Shown here: piece after piece, positions 52,122 through 61,027 of the stretch
How positions within the stretch are numbered: position 1 is the stretch's first letter
Layout: every line of letters starts with the position of its first letter
Assembly (NCBI RefSeq): GCF_000718025.1
Contig: NZ_JODS01000016.1
Span: forward strand, 84,916-148,915
Direction: 5' to 3'
Source of the DNA: Kitasatospora purpeofusca
GTDB taxonomy: Bacteria; Actinomycetota; Actinomycetes; Streptomycetales; Streptomycetaceae
Length of the DNA stretch: 64,000 nt
Translations under genes and position numbers: made by a program
The notes under the pieces: model-generated
What the model saw: the letters and a program-made list of their open reading frames with translations, nothing else
The model's database searches: none
Told to the model about the DNA's origin: nothing

Positions 52122-52559
52122 GTGATACGCCCATGGTTCCTGTCGTTGCTGTTCGTGCTCTGCGGCTCGTTCGTCGCCGCCGGGCTGCTTTTCTCCGGGA
52201 GCCCCGGCGCGGCCGCGGGGCTCCTGCTGGCGTTCCTGGCGCTCGCCGGCGTGAACTCGCCCCTGATCTTCCCGAGGTCGGTCGCCGCGGCGGAGGCGCA
52301 GCGCCGCAGCGCGGTCGACGGCCGACCGGTCGTCTACTGGAGGCCGGGCTGCAAGTACTGCATCCGGCTGCGCATCCGGCTGGGCCGTAGCGCCCGCCGC
52401 CTTCACTGGGTCGACATCTGGCGGGACCCGGCGGGCGCCGCCGTGGCCCGGGCGGCCAACGACGGCAACGAGACCGTGCCGACGGTCGTCGTGGCAGGTC
52501 GGTCCCACACCAACCCCGATCCCGAATGGGTGCGCGAACAGCTCTCCCGATCCGTGTGA
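52122..52559 (+). CDS. membrane-anchored glutaredoxin/mycoredoxin-like protein
   Basis: 145 aa from GTG 52122. Two N-terminal membrane segments (LSLLFVLCGSFVAAGLLF and AAAGLLLAFLALAGV) precede a glutaredoxin fold: PVVYWRPGCKYCIRLRIRL with the CxxC pair CKYC, VDIWRDP, and NETVPTVVVAGRSHTNP with the cis-Pro loop TVP. Mycoredoxins reduce mixed disulfides with mycothiol. Membrane anchoring places the redox site on one face of the membrane, probably cytoplasmic. No operon partners. Confidence 0.85.
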   Translation: MIRPWFLSLLFVLCGSFVAAGLLFSGSPGAAAGLLLAFLALAGVNSPLIFPRSVAAAEAQRRSAVDGRPVVYWRPGCKYCIRLRIRLGRSARRLHWVDIWRDPAGAAVARAANDGNETVPTVVVAGRSHTNPDPEWVREQLSRSV

Positions 52560-52693
52560 TCCACGGTGTCCGTACGGGACGGAACGTCTTTGTGCCTTCT
52601 TCGTGGATGGGCATGGACCTGTCATCGGTCGTCTGCGAGGCTTCTTCTGCTACCCCGGTTCCTCTGTCCTCTCGATCAGAAGGAGCACAGACC

Positions 52694-53209
52694 GTGGCAC
52701 GGATCTCCCGTAGGACCTCTGTCGCCGTAGCGGCGGCAGCCATGATCGGCGGTGCGCTGTTCTCCGCGCCCGCCGCCTCGGCCACCGGCCAGGCCGTCCG
52801 GGCAGGGCTCGGCTCGTACCTGCAGAACATCAACAGCGGCAAGTGCCTGAGCCCGGCCGGTGGCGGCGGGGCCAACAACACGCCCACCGTCATCTACAAC
52901 TGCGACTCCGACGCGTCCCGCCAGTGGTACCTGGTCAACAAGGGCAACAACACCTGGCAGGTGCTCAACATCAACAGCGGCAAGTGTCTGAGCCCGGCGG
53001 GCGGTGCCGGCGGCAACAACACGGCCACCGTCATCTACCTCTGCGACGACGACTCGTCGCGGTTGTGGTACTTCAGCGGCACCTACCTGGTGAACTACAG
53101 CAGCGGCAAGTGCCTGAGCCCGGCCGGTGGCGGCGGCGCGAACAACACGCCCACCGTCATCTACAACTGCGACTCCGACCCGTCCCGCGCCTGGCGGCCG
53201 GCGTTCTGA
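52694..53209 (+). CDS. secreted three-repeat ricin-type lectin
   Basis: 171 aa; GTG after AGGAG (8 nt). A signal peptide of about 30 residues (VAVAAAAMIGGALFSAPAASA) is followed by three lectin repeats with SGKCLSPAGGGG/GAGG and Q/RxW endings (SRQWYL, SRLWYF, SRAWRP). Repeats one and three are almost identical at the DNA level, which suggests recent duplication or gene conversion. There is no catalytic domain, so it is a sugar-binding secreted protein, possibly adhesive. It is separate from the glycosidase clusters. Confidence 0.9.
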   Translation: MARISRRTSVAVAAAAMIGGALFSAPAASATGQAVRAGLGSYLQNINSGKCLSPAGGGGANNTPTVIYNCDSDASRQWYLVNKGNNTWQVLNINSGKCLSPAGGAGGNNTATVIYLCDDDSSRLWYFSGTYLVNYSSGKCLSPAGGGGANNTPTVIYNCDSDPSRAWRPAF

Positions 53210-53507
53210 CCCCGGCCGACGATCACTGACCCGCTGCGGTGGGGCCGGCGCCCGGAGTGGTGCCCGCCCCGCCGCGAGCGGCGACGGCCGCAACGCGGAG
53301 GAACCACCCCGAGCCGGCTGGCCGGCGGGGCGATGGGGAGCACGGTCTGCCGTTGTGCCTTCGACGGGCACGGGCCCGGTGTAGTTTCGGTTCCTGGTGT
53401 GCGTCTTCGGGCGGTACTGGACGTCGCGTTCGGGTTCGGGGGGACCGGGCGGCCCCTGACGACCCGATTCCTTCGGGCGGGGGAGAAGAAGGTGAGGTGT
53501 CAGGTCC

Positions 53508-54221
53508 ATGATGGAACCGGTAGATCCGGCCGTCCCGCAGCCTCGGTGGATGGCTCGCCCCGATGCGGTCCTGCGGGGGGAGGAGGTCGGTGCCGGACCG
53601 ACCTACCTCCTGCTCCATGCCGGAGGTGAACGCCGCAAGGTGTGGGCTCCCGTCAGCGAGGTCCTCGTCGGGGCCGGCTTCCGCTGCGTCGCCTACGACC
53701 AGCGGGGCCACGGTGACAGTGACGGCCGTCCGCAGGCGCTGGCCCCGTGCGCGGAGGACATCGCCGCGATGCTCCTGGCCGAGCCGCCGGGCGCCGTGGT
53801 CGTCGGTGCCTCGCTGGGCGGACTCGCCGCCGTCGCCGCCCTCGCCGATCCGGCGACGCGGGCACGGGTGGCAGGACTGGTGCTGGTCGATGTCGTCCCC
53901 TGCCTCGACCCCGCCCGGGTCCGCCGCTTCCTCGCCGCAGGCGGCCTGACCGGCGCCTACACCCTGCTCGTCGAGGACATCCTCGGCCAGGTCCCACGGC
54001 TCCGGCGGATCACCGCGGAACTCGACCTCCCCGTCCTGCTCGTCCACGGTGACACCGGCTCCTCGGTCACCGCCGAGGACATCGACCAGCTGCTGCGCCT
54101 GGCTCCGCGCACCACCGTCCGGCCCGTCCAGGGCGCCGGACACCTCATCGCCCGCGAGCAGCCCGCGGCCCTGGCCCGGACCATCGTCGCCGTCACCACG
54201 GCGTGGCACGGGACGCAGTGA
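53508..54221 (+). CDS. alpha/beta hydrolase
   Basis: 237 aa. LLLHAGGERRKVW is the HG-type oxyanion region, YDQRGHGDSDG the second conserved turn, and VVVGASLGGLAAVAAL the nucleophile elbow with Ser. GDTGSSVTAEDI holds the acid and GAGHLIAREQP the catalytic His near the C-terminus. A serine esterase/lipase or thioesterase-like activity is expected. Two adjacent ATGs (53508, 53511) are possible starts. Monocistronic; the downstream region holds only a broken regulator. Confidence 0.85.
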   Translation: MMEPVDPAVPQPRWMARPDAVLRGEEVGAGPTYLLLHAGGERRKVWAPVSEVLVGAGFRCVAYDQRGHGDSDGRPQALAPCAEDIAAMLLAEPPGAVVVGASLGGLAAVAALADPATRARVAGLVLVDVVPCLDPARVRRFLAAGGLTGAYTLLVEDILGQVPRLRRITAELDLPVLLVHGDTGSSVTAEDIDQLLRLAPRTTVRPVQGAGHLIAREQPAALARTIVAVTTAWHGTQ

Positions 54222-54464
54222 TCGCGGGCTCGTGGGTGGAGCCCGGGCCCGCGCGCCAGACCCTCCGGGGATCTCCGTGCGCCTGAGGCCGTGTCCGTCA
54301 GCGGCCGCAGGCCCTCGACGTTCTCCAGGGCGGTGCCATGGAGGTCACCCCTTGGAGCGAATCGACCCCACCGCCGCCGCCGTCGTCCGACTCGCCGAAC
54401 GTCTCGGACGGGTGCACGACGTGCGCCGGCCGATCCCCGAGCGCGTCGCGGGCCGCCGCCGAGC

Positions 54465-54598
54465 CTGATGCCCGGGGTCGACGTGCCCACTGATCCGCAC
54501 CACCTGCGGGAACGCACCCACCTGCTGGAGCTCTTCGCCCTCCGGCACGACCAGGGACCGTGCGTCGACTGCTCCCGCACCGGCGCCGCGCGCACCGG
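54465..54598 (+). pseudogene. GAF-domain (ANTAR-type) regulator fragment
   Basis: The frame reads LRERTHLLELFALRHDQGPCVDCSRTG, matching the GAF domain of GAF-ANTAR regulators (LLELFxLQxDxGPCLDC). There is no intact start, and upstream similarity is in another frame. It is cut by the end of the convergent ketosynthase gene at 54599. A truncated relic. Confidence 0.6.
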
Positions 54599-55843
54599 TC
54601 AGTCCGGGGACGGGCCGGCGGGGGCGAAGGCGAGGGCGGTGTTGTGGCCGCCGAATCCGGCCGAGGTGCTCAGCGCGAGCCGGAGGCGTTGGCGGCGGGG
54701 GCCGTCGAGGACCAGGTCGATCCCACCGGTGTCCCAGTCGGGGAGGGCGAACCCCGCTGTTCCGGGCACGAGTCGGTGTTGCACGGTGAGAACCGTCAGG
54801 GCTGCCTCGATGGCGCCGGCGGCGCCCATCGTATGGCCGAGCACGCCCTTGGCGGAGGTGACCGACGGGGGGCGCCGGGCGAAGAGCCGGTGGATCAGGC
54901 GGGCCTCCGCGGAGTCGTTGAGCGGGGTGCTGGTGCCGTGCGCGTTGATGTGGTCGACGTCGCCGAGGCCGGCCCCGGCCTCGGCGAGGGCCAGTCGGAC
55001 GGCTTGTTCGAGACCGCGGGCGTCCGGGTGCGGTGCGACCGGGTGGAAGGCGTCGGCGGCCGTCCCGGCGCCGACCAGCAGCGCCCTGGGGGCGGCCCGG
55101 CGCGAGGCCGCGTCCGCCAGGCGTTCCAGGACGAGGAAGCCCGCCCCCTCGCCGATGACGAAGCCGTCGCGGTCCGCGTCGAACGGACGGGAGGCGCGGG
55201 TGGGATCGGTGTTGCGGGAAAGGGCCTTCATCCTGGCGAACCCGGAGACGCAGACCGGAGTGATCATGGCGTCGGTGCCGCCGGCCAGGGCGACGTCGCA
55301 GGCTCCGGTGCGGAGCAGCAGGGCCGCGGTGTGGATGGCGGTGGCCCCGGAGGCGCAGGCGGTGGCGGTGTGCATCACCGGGCCCGTCGTGCCGAATTCG
55401 ATGGCGATCCGGCCCGCGGCCATGTTCGGCAGGAAGGCGGGAAGCGCCGCGGGGGACACGGCTGCGGGTCCCAGGGTGCGCAGGCGCTCCGCCGCGTGCT
55501 CGTAACTGCCCACGCCTCCGGCCGCGGAGCCGAGGACCACCGCGACCCGTGCGCCGTCCCAGCGTGCGGGATCGAGGCCCGCGTCTGCGACGGCTTCCCG
55601 GGCCGCGGCGAGGGCGAAGCGGGTGGCGCGGTCCAGCTGCCAGGAGCGGCGTTCTCCGGCCTGCGTCGCGGAGTCCTCGGGGACCCGGCAGGACAGTACG
55701 ACGGGCAGGCCGGTGAGCGCCGGGTCGGGGGCGGCTGTGCCGACGGCTCCCAGGACACCGCGCCAGGTCGGCCCGGCTCCGTGGCCGGCCGGGGTGACCA
55801 GGCCGATCCCGGTGACGGCGAGCGGTGGGTGAGCCGTGCTCAT
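54599..55843 (-). CDS. beta-ketoacyl-ACP synthase II (FabF-like)
   Basis: 414 aa with the complete KAS II active site: Cys163 in TACASGAT, His302 in NAHGTSTPLND, Lys332 and His337 in AKGVLGHTMGAAG. It condenses malonyl-ACP with acyl-ACP. It differs from a chain-length-factor in keeping the Cys. Start ATG 55843 overlaps the ACP stop (ATGA). Last gene of the seven-gene operon. Confidence 0.93.
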   Translation of the reverse strand: MSTAHPPLAVTGIGLVTPAGHGAGPTWRGVLGAVGTAAPDPALTGLPVVLSCRVPEDSATQAGERRSWQLDRATRFALAAAREAVADAGLDPARWDGARVAVVLGSAAGGVGSYEHAAERLRTLGPAAVSPAALPAFLPNMAAGRIAIEFGTTGPVMHTATACASGATAIHTAALLLRTGACDVALAGGTDAMITPVCVSGFARMKALSRNTDPTRASRPFDADRDGFVIGEGAGFLVLERLADAASRRAAPRALLVGAGTAADAFHPVAPHPDARGLEQAVRLALAEAGAGLGDVDHINAHGTSTPLNDSAEARLIHRLFARRPPSVTSAKGVLGHTMGAAGAIEAALTVLTVQHRLVPGTAGFALPDWDTGGIDLVLDGPRRQRLRLALSTSAGFGGHNTALAFAPAGPSPD

Positions 55844-56106
55844 TCGGATCGGTCGGGCTCTTGGGCGGACTGCGCGAGCAGGGTCTCGATGCGGTCGACG
55901 AGTCGGCCCACCGTCACATCGCCGGTGGAGTCGCGGTCGTCGTCCAGGGGCACACCCCAGTGGTCCTGGAGGCTGAAGACCAGTTCGACCCGGGCGAGGG
56001 AGTCGAGGTCGAGGTCCCCGAGGGCGGCATCGTCGTGGATCGAGCCGGGCGGCGCCTCGAACTTCTCGGTGAGCAGGGTGACCAGGTGTTCGCGGACGGG
56101 GTTCAC
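55840..56106 (-). CDS. acyl carrier protein
   Basis: 88 aa, the usual ACP size, from GTG 56106. The phosphopantetheine Ser is in DLDLDSLARVELV, preceded by acidic helix I and followed by helix II-like VFSLQDHWGVPL. It carries intermediates between the KAS III, oxidase, ketoreductase and KAS II proteins encoded around it. Overlaps both the KAS III stop (GTGA) and KAS II start (ATGA). Confidence 0.93.
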   Translation of the reverse strand: MNPVREHLVTLLTEKFEAPPGSIHDDAALGDLDLDSLARVELVFSLQDHWGVPLDDDRDSTGDVTVGRLVDRIETLLAQSAQEPDRSE

Positions 56107-57236
56107 GGTGGGCTGACCTCCTGGTGGTCGTGGAGCGGCGGGCGGGGTTCGGGGGCGGCCGTCCGCACGGGTGCGTCCGGCCACAGCAGGGTCGCGGACG
56201 CCCAGGTGAGGCCGCCGCCGAAGGCGGTGAGCAGGGTGCGGGCGCCCGGGGCGCAGGCGTGCCGGGCGGCTGCGTCCGCGAGGGCGAGCGGTACGGAGGC
56301 GCCGGCGGTGTTGCCGACCTCGCGGATGTTGCCCAGGCGGTGCCGCGGCGGGACGCCGAGGCGGTCGGCGACGGCGTCCAGGATCCGCTGATTGGCCTGG
56401 TGCCCGATGAAGGCCCGGACCTCCTCGGGCCGCCAGCCGGTGGTGGCGAGCACGGCCTCGGAGGAGGAGGTCATGCGGCGCACGGCGTGGGCGTAGACCT
56501 GGCGTCCGCGCATCCGGAAGCAGCGGTCGCCGTGTCCGGGGGTGTCGATGCCAATGCCGGTGTCGATGCCGATGCCGGTGGCGGCGGCGGCGGGCAGCCG
56601 CGAGCCGCCCGCGGCGACGGTGATCAGGTCGCTTCCACCGCCGTCGCTTCCCCAGTCGGTCTCCAGCACGGCCCCGGGCTCGTCGGCGTCCCCGAGACGG
56701 AGCGCCACCGCGGCGGCGGCGTCGCCGAACAGCGGTGCGGTGTCGCGGTCGAAGGGGTCGACGATCGTCGAGTACTTCTCGGCGGCGACCACCAGGGGTG
56801 CCCGGCAGGTCCCGCTGCGGAGCAGGGCGGAGGCCGTGACCAGGCCGTAGAGGAAGCCCGAGCAGACGGCCGCGAGGTCGAACGCGGGGACCGTTCCGAG
56901 ACCGAGCCGGTGGGCGACCTCCGGTGCGGTGGCGGGGCAGGGCCGGTCCGGCGTGGTGGTGGCCAGCAGCAGCAGGTCGGGTCGCGGGACGGCGGATCCG
57001 GCGGAGTCGATCGCCGCGCGGGCGGCGGCCGTGGCGAGGTCTCCGGTGCTGACGGCGGGCCCGGCCAGCCGTCGGCGGTGGATGCCGGTGCGGCCGGTGA
57101 TCCACGCATCGGTGGTGTCCAGGTTGCCACGGGCGATGACCTGGGTGTTGGTCACCACCAGGGGTGGGAGGCAGGAGCCGATGCCGGCGATCACCGCCCT
57201 GGCGCGGTCGCCGGGGGCGGAAGGCGGGGAGGTCAT
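56103..57236 (-). CDS. beta-ketoacyl-ACP synthase III (FabH-like), first copy
   Basis: 377 aa. Cys125 in LAAVCSGFLYG, His279 in IGHQANQRI and Asn309 in EVGNTAGAS form a complete KAS III triad. WITGRTGIHRRRL is the family N-terminal motif. It joins an acyl-CoA starter to malonyl-ACP or another ACP nucleophile. An 18-bp tandem duplication (56541-56558, 56559-56576) gives GIGIDT twice in the middle, where FabH usually has a substrate loop. Coupled by overlap to FabG upstream and ACP downstream. Confidence 0.92.
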   Translation of the reverse strand: MTSPPSAPGDRARAVIAGIGSCLPPLVVTNTQVIARGNLDTTDAWITGRTGIHRRRLAGPAVSTGDLATAAARAAIDSAGSAVPRPDLLLLATTTPDRPCPATAPEVAHRLGLGTVPAFDLAAVCSGFLYGLVTASALLRSGTCRAPLVVAAEKYSTIVDPFDRDTAPLFGDAAAAVALRLGDADEPGAVLETDWGSDGGGSDLITVAAGGSRLPAAAATGIGIDTGIGIDTPGHGDRCFRMRGRQVYAHAVRRMTSSSEAVLATTGWRPEEVRAFIGHQANQRILDAVADRLGVPPRHRLGNIREVGNTAGASVPLALADAAARHACAPGARTLLTAFGGGLTWASATLLWPDAPVRTAAPEPRPPLHDHQEVSPP

Positions 57237-58072
57237 GGCGCTGCGAACGGGGAGGGCGGCTTGGGGGTGCCCGCGAGTCCGCCGTCGGGGACCGAGAGGC
57301 CGCCGTCCAGGGCGATCGCCTGCCCGGTGAGGAAGGCGGACGCGGGCGAGGCCAGGAACAGCGCCGCTGCGGCGACCTCCTCCGGTTCGGCCCAGCGCCC
57401 CAGGGGAACGTGGGCCAGCAGCCAGTCGCTGAGCGCGGCGTCGCTGTGCACGGCGGCCGTCATGTCGGTGCGGACCCAGCCGGGACAGAGGGCGTTGACC
57501 CGGATGCCGCTGCGGGCCCAGCCGGCGGCGAGACTGCGGGCGAGGGAGACCTGGGCGGCCTTGGTCGCGGCGTACGCCTCCATCATGGGCGTGCCGACCA
57601 GACCCGCGACGGAGGACATCAGCACCAGGCTGGCGCCGTCGGACCGCTCCAGGTACGGGTGGGCGTGGCGGCAGATCGCCGCGGTGGCGTTGAGGTTGAC
57701 CGAGACGACCTCGTCCCAGGCGGCCTGGGGGAGGTGCTGCAGCGGTGCGAGGAGCGTGCTTCCGTCGGGGTTGGTGGGCAGGACGCCGGCGTTGTGGACG
57801 ACGATGTCGAGGCCGCCCAGGGCCTCGGCGGCGAGGTCGACGAGGACGGCCCGGCCGGTGTCGGCGAGATCGCCGGGCACCAGGACCGGGGACGCCCCGT
57901 AGCGGAGCACCTGGTCGACGGTGTGCTTCAGCGCGGGCGCGGTGCGGGCGGAGAGGGCCAGTCGGGCGCCGGCCTGGGCGAGCGCGACGGCCACGGCCCG
58001 GCCGATGCCGCGGGAGGCGCCGGTCACCAGCGCGCGGCGGCCGTCGAGGCGGAAGTGGTCGAGGACGGTCAT
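57233..58072 (-). CDS. 3-oxoacyl-ACP reductase-like SDR (FabG-like)
   Basis: 279 aa. GASRGIG binds NADPH at residues 18-24; Ser153/154, Tyr167 and Lys171 (YAATK) make the catalytic set; NAG is in VVHNAGVL. It reduces the beta-keto group formed by the ketosynthases. Its stop overlaps the FabH ATG by 4 nt (ATGA). Confidence 0.93.
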   Translation of the reverse strand: MTVLDHFRLDGRRALVTGASRGIGRAVAVALAQAGARLALSARTAPALKHTVDQVLRYGASPVLVPGDLADTGRAVLVDLAAEALGGLDIVVHNAGVLPTNPDGSTLLAPLQHLPQAAWDEVVSVNLNATAAICRHAHPYLERSDGASLVLMSSVAGLVGTPMMEAYAATKAAQVSLARSLAAGWARSGIRVNALCPGWVRTDMTAAVHSDAALSDWLLAHVPLGRWAEPEEVAAAALFLASPASAFLTGQAIALDGGLSVPDGGLAGTPKPPSPFAAP

Positions 58073-58100
58073 GGGGCTTCCTCCGGTTTCCGGCGGGGTG

Positions 58101-59141
58101 TCAGTCGGCGCTTCGGGCGGACGCGCGCAGGGAGCGCGCCCCCGTCCAGGTGAGCAGGGTGCTGCCCCAGGTCAGGCCGGCGCCGAAGACGCAGACGAGC
58201 ACGCGCGCCCGGTCGGCCAGCAGCCCCCGGGCGGCGGCGTCGGCGAGTGCGAACGGGGCGGAGGCCGCGCCGATGTTGCCCGTGAGGTCCCCGGTGATGT
58301 GCAGGCGTTCGGCCGGGATGCCGATCCGGTCCGCGACGGCGCGCAGGAGCACGGGATTGGGCTGGTGGGTGATGAAGGCGTCGACGTCGTCGAGGCCGAG
58401 ACCGTGGTGGGTGAGGGCGTGCTCCACCAGGCGGGGGAAGATCTCGGTGATGAAGTCGCGTACGGCGCGGCCGTCCATGTGGATGTGGTGCAGCCCCGCG
58501 TCCAGGCTCGCCGTCCCGGCGGGGATCCGGCTGCCGCCGGCGGGGATGAGCACGTGGTGCGCGCCGCGGCCGTCCGAGCCGAGGTGGAAGTCGTGGAAGC
58601 CGCCGTCCCCGTCGACGGGGCCCAGGACCGCCGCGGCGGCGCCGTCGGCGAACAGGACGGCGGTGCCGCGGTGGGTGGGGTCGACGAACTTCGAGTAGGC
58701 CTCGACGCCGACGACCGCCGCGTGCCGGGCACCGGGCGTCGTGGCCAGCCAGGCGTGGGCGACCTTGGCGGCGAACAGCCAGCCGGAGCAGGCCGCGCTG
58801 ACGTCGAGGGCGACGGCGTTGGTGGCGCCTGTCAGGGCCTGGACGCGGCAGGCGGTGGCCGGTCCGAGCTCGTCCGGTGTGGAGGTGGCCGCGACGACGA
58901 GGTCGAGCCGGTCCGGCGCGACTTTGGCGGCTTCGCAGGCAGCCAGTACGGCGGCTGCCGCCAGGTCCGAGGCGGCCTCGTGGGGTGCGGCCCGGTGCCG
59001 TTCGGTCACGCCGGTGCGTTCGGTGATCCAGGTGGCCGAGACACCGGCGGGCGGGCCGACCTCGTGGTTGCCGCGCACCGTGGCGGGCAGGTGGGTGCCC
59101 ATGCCGAGGACGCCGATGCCGGGGGATCCGCTCGGGTTCAC
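58101..59141 (-). CDS. beta-ketoacyl-ACP synthase III (FabH-like), second copy
   Basis: 346 aa from GTG 59141. Active site Cys118 (VSAACSGWLF), His259 (ITHQPNP) and Asn289 (LTGNIGAAS). WITERTGVTERHRAA at the start is typical. Similar to the first copy in layout but clearly divergent, so the two probably do different reactions: starter selection versus a later condensation or acyl transfer. Its start overlaps the oxidase stop (GTGA); the 28-bp gap to FabG is the only gap in the operon. Confidence 0.92.
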   Translation of the reverse strand: MNPSGSPGIGVLGMGTHLPATVRGNHEVGPPAGVSATWITERTGVTERHRAAPHEAASDLAAAAVLAACEAAKVAPDRLDLVVAATSTPDELGPATACRVQALTGATNAVALDVSAACSGWLFAAKVAHAWLATTPGARHAAVVGVEAYSKFVDPTHRGTAVLFADGAAAAVLGPVDGDGGFHDFHLGSDGRGAHHVLIPAGGSRIPAGTASLDAGLHHIHMDGRAVRDFITEIFPRLVEHALTHHGLGLDDVDAFITHQPNPVLLRAVADRIGIPAERLHITGDLTGNIGAASAPFALADAAARGLLADRARVLVCVFGAGLTWGSTLLTWTGARSLRASARSAD

Positions 59142-61027
59142 GAGGTGCTCCAGGTGCGTTCGTCGGCGTCGGTGGCGGCGCCGTGGGCGGTGAGGAGTGC
59201 GGTGGTGCAGTCGGGCCCGTCCAAGGGGGTCCGGGCGACGGCGGCGCCGGGATCGAGGGCGGCCACGATGTCCGGCAGGGCCCGGTGCAGCCGGTCGCAC
59301 AGGGCGTCCATGGCCGCGGGCAGGCCGCGGACGGTGGAGGGTGCGAGCACGCCGGCGGCCAGCAGGGGGCCGGCCAGGCGTCGGGCCTGGCGGAGGCCGT
59401 CCAGCGCGGCGAGGTCGTCCGCCTGCGGAACCGGCCGGTCGTGCCCGTCCGTGTCCTTGCCTCCCGCAGCGGCCTCGGCCGCGAGCCGGCGGGCCTGGAC
59501 GTCACCCAGTTCCAGGGCATCCTCCAGCAGCGGGTTCCACAGCTCCAGGTCGCGGTGGCCCGCCCCGGCGCGGGAGGACCGTGCCGCGGCGAGGTCGGCG
59601 GCGAGGCGGTCCTGCAGGGCGGTGACGACCGCGGGCCACCAATCCGGGTCGGTCGGGTCGGTCGGGAGTGCGCCCGGGTCGGTCGGCGGCGGACCCGAGC
59701 GGGCCCGTTCCTCGGCTTCCTCGGCGAGGGCGCGGCCGGCGTCCAGGAGGATGAGGGTGTTGTCCCCGCCGGCGTTGTCGAAGGCTCGGGCGAACCCGAG
59801 GTAGCCCGGGAGCCGGTTCCGGTCGAAGTGGCCCGACACCCCGCAGCGGTGCTGCAGGGAGCCGATGACCTCGGCAGCGGTCCGGGTGCTGTGCGCTTTG
59901 TGGAGGGCGAGCGAGCGGTCGACCGCGGCCCAGGGGGAGAAGGCCATCGCCGGGTCCGGCCCGGCGGCGGCCCCCGAGGCGCGCAGGTCCGCCCAGGTGG
60001 ACAGGGCGGCCCGGGCGGTGCGGCGCAGCGAGTGGGCCGCTGCCAGGGCTCCGACGACGGCGTGCTGCTGGGTGCGGTACTCCAGGAGCGGCCTCCCGGG
60101 CGCCAGACGTCCGTTCGACCGGCGGCCCGCGTTGAACCGCCAGGCCATCGCCGCACTGCGGCCCGACAGGGCCGCCATCGCCGACGGCAGGGTGGCCCAG
60201 AGCCCCTGACCACAGCTCAGGGTTCGCCGGAGCCGGGCGTCGGGACCGGACAGGGGGTCGTGCAGTACGCCCGCGGGGTCGATCGCGGCGCCGTCCGCCA
60301 GCCACCGGCCGTACGGGACGCGGGCACCGTGGAAGCGGACGAGGCCGTAGGGCAGGGGGAGCGCGTCGACCGCTATCGGGTCGGAGACGGACACGCCCGG
60401 CACCGGGCGGCCGTCCGCTCCGGTGATGTCGACGAGGAAGGAGAACACGCCCCCGTCCTGGGCACCGGCCAGCAACCGTGCGCAGACCACCGCCTGTTGC
60501 GGCAGGCCGAACGCCGCGACGGAGGAGAACTTCGCGGCCCGACGGTCCGGGGTGTGCAGCGTGAACTCGCGGTGGACCGGGTCGAACCGGGCCTCGGTGC
60601 GGATCTCCAGGTGGCTGCCGGCCTCGCCGATCTCGGTGACCATGAAGGAGCCCTTGGTGCGGGCGTGGGCGAGCGCGCCGCCCCCGTCCGCGGCTTCGCC
60701 GCCGAGGAGGACGAGCGAGCCGACGCACAGGACGTAGTGGGACAGGAAGGTCTGGTAGAGCGAGGGGTCGGCCAGTGCCGTCGCCTCGCTGAGAGCGGCC
60801 AGAAGGGCCGGGTCGGCGACCACCTCGGCGGCGGGTGGCAGTGATGCCGCCAGGCGCGCCAGCCGCCGGTGCGCGCTGATGTCGGTGCGCAGGGCTTCGT
60901 GTCCTGCCCGGTGGTCCCCGAGGAGCTGCCCGAACTCCGTGGCCCGCCGGGGCGGGAGCAGTCCCGAGAGGCGCGTCAGGACGTCGATCGCCCGGGCCCG
61001 GTCGTCGGCCGGTCGTCCGGCGCTCAT
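59138..61027 (-). CDS. acyl-CoA oxidase/dehydrogenase-like protein, catalytic Glu missing
   Basis: 629 aa, the length of acyl-CoA oxidases. The FAD middle domain contains GSFMVTEIGEAGSH and FTLHTPDRRAAKFSSVAAFG, diagnostic of the oxidase branch. The C-terminal flavin/ligand part has GVSGHFDRNRLPGYLGFARAFDNAGGDNTLILL. In oxidases this last motif is Trp/Tyr-x-Glu-Gly-Asp-Asn with the catalytic Glu. Here Gly420 replaces Glu while Gly-Asp-Asn are retained. So it may oxidise by another base, act on an ACP-bound chain, or be structural. The related HxcO of the CDA cluster also acts on ACP-linked acyl chains. Confidence 0.85.
   Translation of the reverse strand: MSAGRPADDRARAIDVLTRLSGLLPPRRATEFGQLLGDHRAGHEALRTDISAHRRLARLAASLPPAAEVVADPALLAALSEATALADPSLYQTFLSHYVLCVGSLVLLGGEAADGGGALAHARTKGSFMVTEIGEAGSHLEIRTEARFDPVHREFTLHTPDRRAAKFSSVAAFGLPQQAVVCARLLAGAQDGGVFSFLVDITGADGRPVPGVSVSDPIAVDALPLPYGLVRFHGARVPYGRWLADGAAIDPAGVLHDPLSGPDARLRRTLSCGQGLWATLPSAMAALSGRSAAMAWRFNAGRRSNGRLAPGRPLLEYRTQQHAVVGALAAAHSLRRTARAALSTWADLRASGAAAGPDPAMAFSPWAAVDRSLALHKAHSTRTAAEVIGSLQHRCGVSGHFDRNRLPGYLGFARAFDNAGGDNTLILLDAGRALAEEAEERARSGPPPTDPGALPTDPTDPDWWPAVVTALQDRLAADLAAARSSRAGAGHRDLELWNPLLEDALELGDVQARRLAAEAAAGGKDTDGHDRPVPQADDLAALDGLRQARRLAGPLLAAGVLAPSTVRGLPAAMDALCDRLHRALPDIVAALDPGAAVARTPLDGPDCTTALLTAHGAATDADERTWSTS

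Noticed and set aside
59183..60844. 553-codon plus-strand frame opposite the oxidase-like gene
   Set aside because: Antisense shadow; no domain and no ribosome binding site, while the minus-strand oxidase is clear.
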